From an uncultured Pseudomonadales bacterium (GTDB taxonomy: Bacteria > Pseudomonadota > Gammaproteobacteria > Pseudomonadales > Azotimanducaceae): a DNA stretch of 64,000 nt. Below, one piece after another: positions 62,301 to 64,000 of this stretch; positions within the stretch are counted from its first letter, which is position 1, and every line of letters begins with the position of its first letter. The stretch spans positions 3,338,477-3,402,476 of the forward strand of contig OY282430.1 of the NCBI GenBank assembly GCA_958296025.1, given 5' to 3'. The notes under the pieces are model-generated. The model was not told the DNA's origin. It did no database searches and saw nothing but the letters and a program-made list of their open reading frames with translations. The translations under genes were made by a program, and so were the position numbers.

Positions 62301-62844
62301 CCAACACGAAGACCTCACCAAGGCCTTGGAAACCCTGCTGCAAGCCATCTATAAGATCGACCGGGAGACGCGAACCCGATTCAAGGGGACCTTCGACCGG
62401 GTCAACGGCCATTTGCGGGTGTTGTTCCCCAAGGTCTTCGGCGGCGGGCGCGCCTACTTGCAAATGACCGGGCAGGACCTGCTTAACACCGGCGTCTCGC
62501 TGATGGCGCAGCCGCCGGGCAAGCGCAACACCAGCGTCAACCTGCTGTCCGGCGGGGAGAAGGCGTTGACGGCCATCGCGCTGATCTTCTCCATCTTCCA
62601 GCTGAATCCCAGCCCGGTGTGCCTGCTCGACGAGGTGGACGCCCCCTTGGATGACGTCAATGTGGCCCGCTTCGCCGATTTGATTGACGAAATGTCCAAG
62701 GAAGTGCAATTTGTGGTGGTCACCCACAACAAGCTCACCATGGAAACGGCCAGCCACCTCATGGGCGTGACCATGAGCGAACCTGGGGTGTCGCGCATCG
62801 TGTCTGTGGATGTGGACAGGGCGGTGGCAATGGCGGCAAGCTAA
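59341..62844 (+). CDS. smc: Chromosome segregation protein SMC
   Basis: 1,167 residues from the ATG at 59341, where the conserved start MRLKQIKLAGFKSFVD begins; an in-frame ATG at 59254 adds an atypical hydrophobic tail. Walker A GPNGCGKSN near 32, coiled-coil arms to about 510 and from about 645, a hinge (GSAQRLGESLSVAPGWEHAV), then signature LLSGGEKALTAIAL near 1070 and Walker B CLLDEVDAPLDD. It forms a ring with ScpA/ScpB to condense and align chromosomes. Full length, intact. It precedes zipA, as in Pseudomonas-type gammaproteobacteria. Confidence 0.97.
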   Translation: MRLKQIKLAGFKSFVDPTVVRFPENRCAIVGPNGCGKSNIVDAVRWVLGESSARQLRAEALTDVIFNGAAGRKLSGLAMVELLFDNSDGRIGGAYASYSEIAVRREVSRDQRSTYFLNGAHCRRRDIADIFLGTGMGPRSYAIIEQGMISALVESRPEELRVHLEEAAGITKYKERRRETENRIRHTEENLARLQDIRDELAQQLDRLQRQAKAAERYRKLKAEEQQTAAELYAIRSSRLADELATLEAALSRQQATLDKRQAEQRRLEANIEGQRVQHRDVTDAQEQTQDRYYKLGLAVQRDEEAIQFHRNRLRELRSELEAVAQRTEETNHQLGLDDARIAELKLKIDALAPAVKEAKANDAQATANLSQLEAGYRDWEAKWEAFSRQTAAHERDAGLQAARANHLAQVIERLQERLAQLQRDEHPMHADGGDEVKGLAVQIDGLEQRRYRLNADLDAGLAQLGAAQEELAGHEADLDQARSQVQRLRHQMAHLQAAQQLALGRSDAGRKAWLEQRGLGSAQRLGESLSVAPGWEHAVETVLGDFVQAVKVEDLGEYADQVGALADGRMALVEGKSEAEASGDLPSLASLVRRSGFKLGALLYGVFAAESEEVAWAQRGQLKAGESIITRSGLWLGQDWLRHLPKIDLEAGVIERAQELETLEGRVLEAEQSLDALQQAVADGRERIRALEVQREELRRQVSEADAQIGELKADHGVRRTQLEEAQTRQARLAREREEVLRQLQQENDRLAEAHASLRTLEASAAQDAEQREALTAVREGLTTAMEQARLKARAEHDSYHVRRTEQQGLVSGLQAVQAARQRLIAQTEDLQASRSRVKENQAASREPLPQLERSLEAGLKDKMIVETELGELRRRSGDLEAKVRELEAARLVLQESVEGIRADLESLRIEREGLRVQQQHLAEQVAECGYELPAVLAGLPDEAAEDDWAKKLASLDRRRQRLGAINLAAIDELAVQSERKTYLDAQHEDLTKALETLLQAIYKIDRETRTRFKGTFDRVNGHLRVLFPKVFGGGRAYLQMTGQDLLNTGVSLMAQPPGKRNTSVNLLSGGEKALTAIALIFSIFQLNPSPVCLLDEVDAPLDDVNVARFADLIDEMSKEVQFVVVTHNKLTMETASHLMGVTMSEPGVSRIVSVDVDRAVAMAAS

Positions 62845-62977
62845 CAAAGAAAAGTGTCCAATGAGACAACGCATCGGGGCCGATGCGGCTGTGACCGGCC
62901 CCGAAGCACGCCGATTACGGAGGCGGCGTGGCCAGCGTTGGGGGGAAGGGTTGTTTCAGTCAATGAAGGAGCCCAAC

Positions 62978-63952
62978 ATGGAAGACATTAGGGAACTGAT
63001 CATCATAGGCGGTGGCGTGCTCATCGTCGCCATCGTAGTGCATGGCCTTTGGGTGGCGTGGCGCAACCGCAACGCCCTGCATCTTCGGATAGAACCCAAC
63101 TTGGTCCCCGAGGAGGCGGACGATAATTGGCTGAGCGCCGATTTTCCCAACGGCGGTGCGCGGCTGCGCAAAGGCCAGTCGGCGACGAGGGGTCCGCATG
63201 AGGCCGATCCTCAGGGTCTTGCCGAGGATTCCTATGTCGCCGATGGCGCGACAACCCAAGCCGCGCCGCCGCCGCGGGAAGGCGAAGCCATCCCACCGCC
63301 GCAGCCGGTCCCCCTGTTTGCTTCGGAACCGATTCTGCGCACCGGCACAAAGGGGCGCAGACCCCAAGGGCCGACAGCAGCGGACCTAGTTGCAGCGCCG
63401 GAGGCGACAACGACTTCACCCGAAGCGTCAGCGCCGTCCGTTGCGGGCGCTGATCTTGGCGGCGAACCAACCACAACAGCGCCGGAGGAAGCCGCGCCCG
63501 CTAAGCAGTCTTGGCAGACCGAACTGGCCAAGGAGGCTGGAGACACCGGGCCGACCGACGATCCCCTGATGTTGGTTCATGTGCTGGCGCCGCAGGGGGA
63601 GCGCTTCGACGGCGCAGCATTGATGCGCGCCTTGCGGGCCGAAAACCTCAAGTACGGGCGGATGCAAATCTTTCACCGTGCCGACCCACAAACCCAAAAG
63701 TGCCGCTTCAGCATCGCCAACGCCGTGGAGCCGGGTTATTTCGATTTGGGCAAGGATTGCACCTCGCCGGGGGTGACGGCCTTTCTGCATCTGACCGACG
63801 GCCAGGACAACGCCACCGCCTTGGACGACATGCTGCACACTGCCCACTCCCTCGCCCGATCCCTCGGCGGCACCCTGCTGGACGACCACCGCCGGCCTTT
63901 CACCCAGCAGACCTTGGCCGAATACCGCAACCGGGCGGCGGATTTTGCCTGA
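62978..63952 (+). CDS. zipA: Cell division protein ZipA
   Basis: 324 residues; ATG at 62978 has an AAGGAG site. MEDIRELIIIGGGVLIVAIV begins an N-terminal membrane anchor, then a Pro/Ala-rich linker (about 60-175) and the FtsZ-binding domain (about 190-320: PLMLVHVLAPQGERFDGAAL, then FSIANAVEPGYFDL and PGVTAFLHLTDGQDN). It tethers FtsZ to the membrane at the division site. Presence of zipA points to gammaproteobacteria. A ligase gene normally follows but lies past the window end. Confidence 0.93.
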   Translation: MEDIRELIIIGGGVLIVAIVVHGLWVAWRNRNALHLRIEPNLVPEEADDNWLSADFPNGGARLRKGQSATRGPHEADPQGLAEDSYVADGATTQAAPPPREGEAIPPPQPVPLFASEPILRTGTKGRRPQGPTAADLVAAPEATTTSPEASAPSVAGADLGGEPTTTAPEEAAPAKQSWQTELAKEAGDTGPTDDPLMLVHVLAPQGERFDGAALMRALRAENLKYGRMQIFHRADPQTQKCRFSIANAVEPGYFDLGKDCTSPGVTAFLHLTDGQDNATALDDMLHTAHSLARSLGGTLLDDHRRPFTQQTLAEYRNRAADFA

Positions 63953-64000
63953 GGGAGCGCCGCCTAGACTGCGCACCCCTTCCCGACTACACCCCTTCGG

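Overview
The window looks like a high-GC gammaproteobacterial chromosome. Evidence: the gene order metK-gshB-tonB-yqgE-ruvX on the minus strand, smc followed by zipA on the plus strand, and ordinary bacterial tRNA genes. A repeat-rich secretome (leucine-rich repeats, cadherin-like surface repeats, a large TonB-dependent receptor) and many toxin-antitoxin and restriction genes suggest a marine or host-associated lineage; that lifestyle is inference.

Layout. 1-6.1 kb: the start of an F420-type luciferase-like oxidoreductase, a small double-glycine bacteriocin with a membrane protein that could be its immunity factor, a type-B carboxylesterase, a GPH-family sugar symporter and an alpha/beta hydrolase. 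6.1-22.7 kb: an accretion zone at the 3' end of tRNA-Ser(CGA). It is a tandem row of discrete units, each bounded by its own inverted terminal repeats that all start TAGCCGTTC, and separated by 11-13 nt copies of the tRNA 3' end (GCTCTCCGCCA and variants). Their cargo is defence-like: a PD-(D/E)XK-type protein, an AlpA regulator with a decayed integrase, a uracil-DNA-glycosylase-like protein, a VapBC remnant, an LRR protein, a lone P-loop ATPase, and two different nucleotidyltransferase/HEPN pairs, one with a 24-base poly-C tract at its promoter. One unit is split by a complete IS30 element. No intact recombinase is visible.

22.7-31.6 kb: a 167-bp MITE-like element, a secreted cysteine-rich protein with an internal duplication, a 5'-truncated surface repeat protein and a TonB-dependent receptor. 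31.8-38.8 kb: a membrane protein with a dCTP-deaminase-like N-terminus, followed by a type III-like modification/restriction pair. 39-46 kb: tRNA-Cys, a TPR-sulfotransferase, and an operon of two phytoene-dehydrogenase-like oxidoreductases plus a GcvT-like folate-dependent enzyme. 46-51 kb: housekeeping ruvX, yqgE, tonB, gshB, metK and a ferric-reductase-like membrane protein. 51-56 kb: an FAD oxidoreductase and a bacteriocin-type exporter (C39 peptidase-ABC transporter plus HlyD-like adaptor). 56-64 kb: a DUF1499 protein, an alpha2-type glycyl-tRNA synthetase, an orphan ribbon-helix-helix protein, SMC and ZipA.

How they connect: the C39 exporter at 52.8-56.2 kb is the kind of machine that would cleave and secrete the double-glycine peptide at 0.8-1.0 kb, although they lie about 52 kb apart. 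The cassette row at tRNA-Ser is the most unusual feature, because the matching of inverted repeats within each unit shows that several related but distinct short elements stacked at one site.
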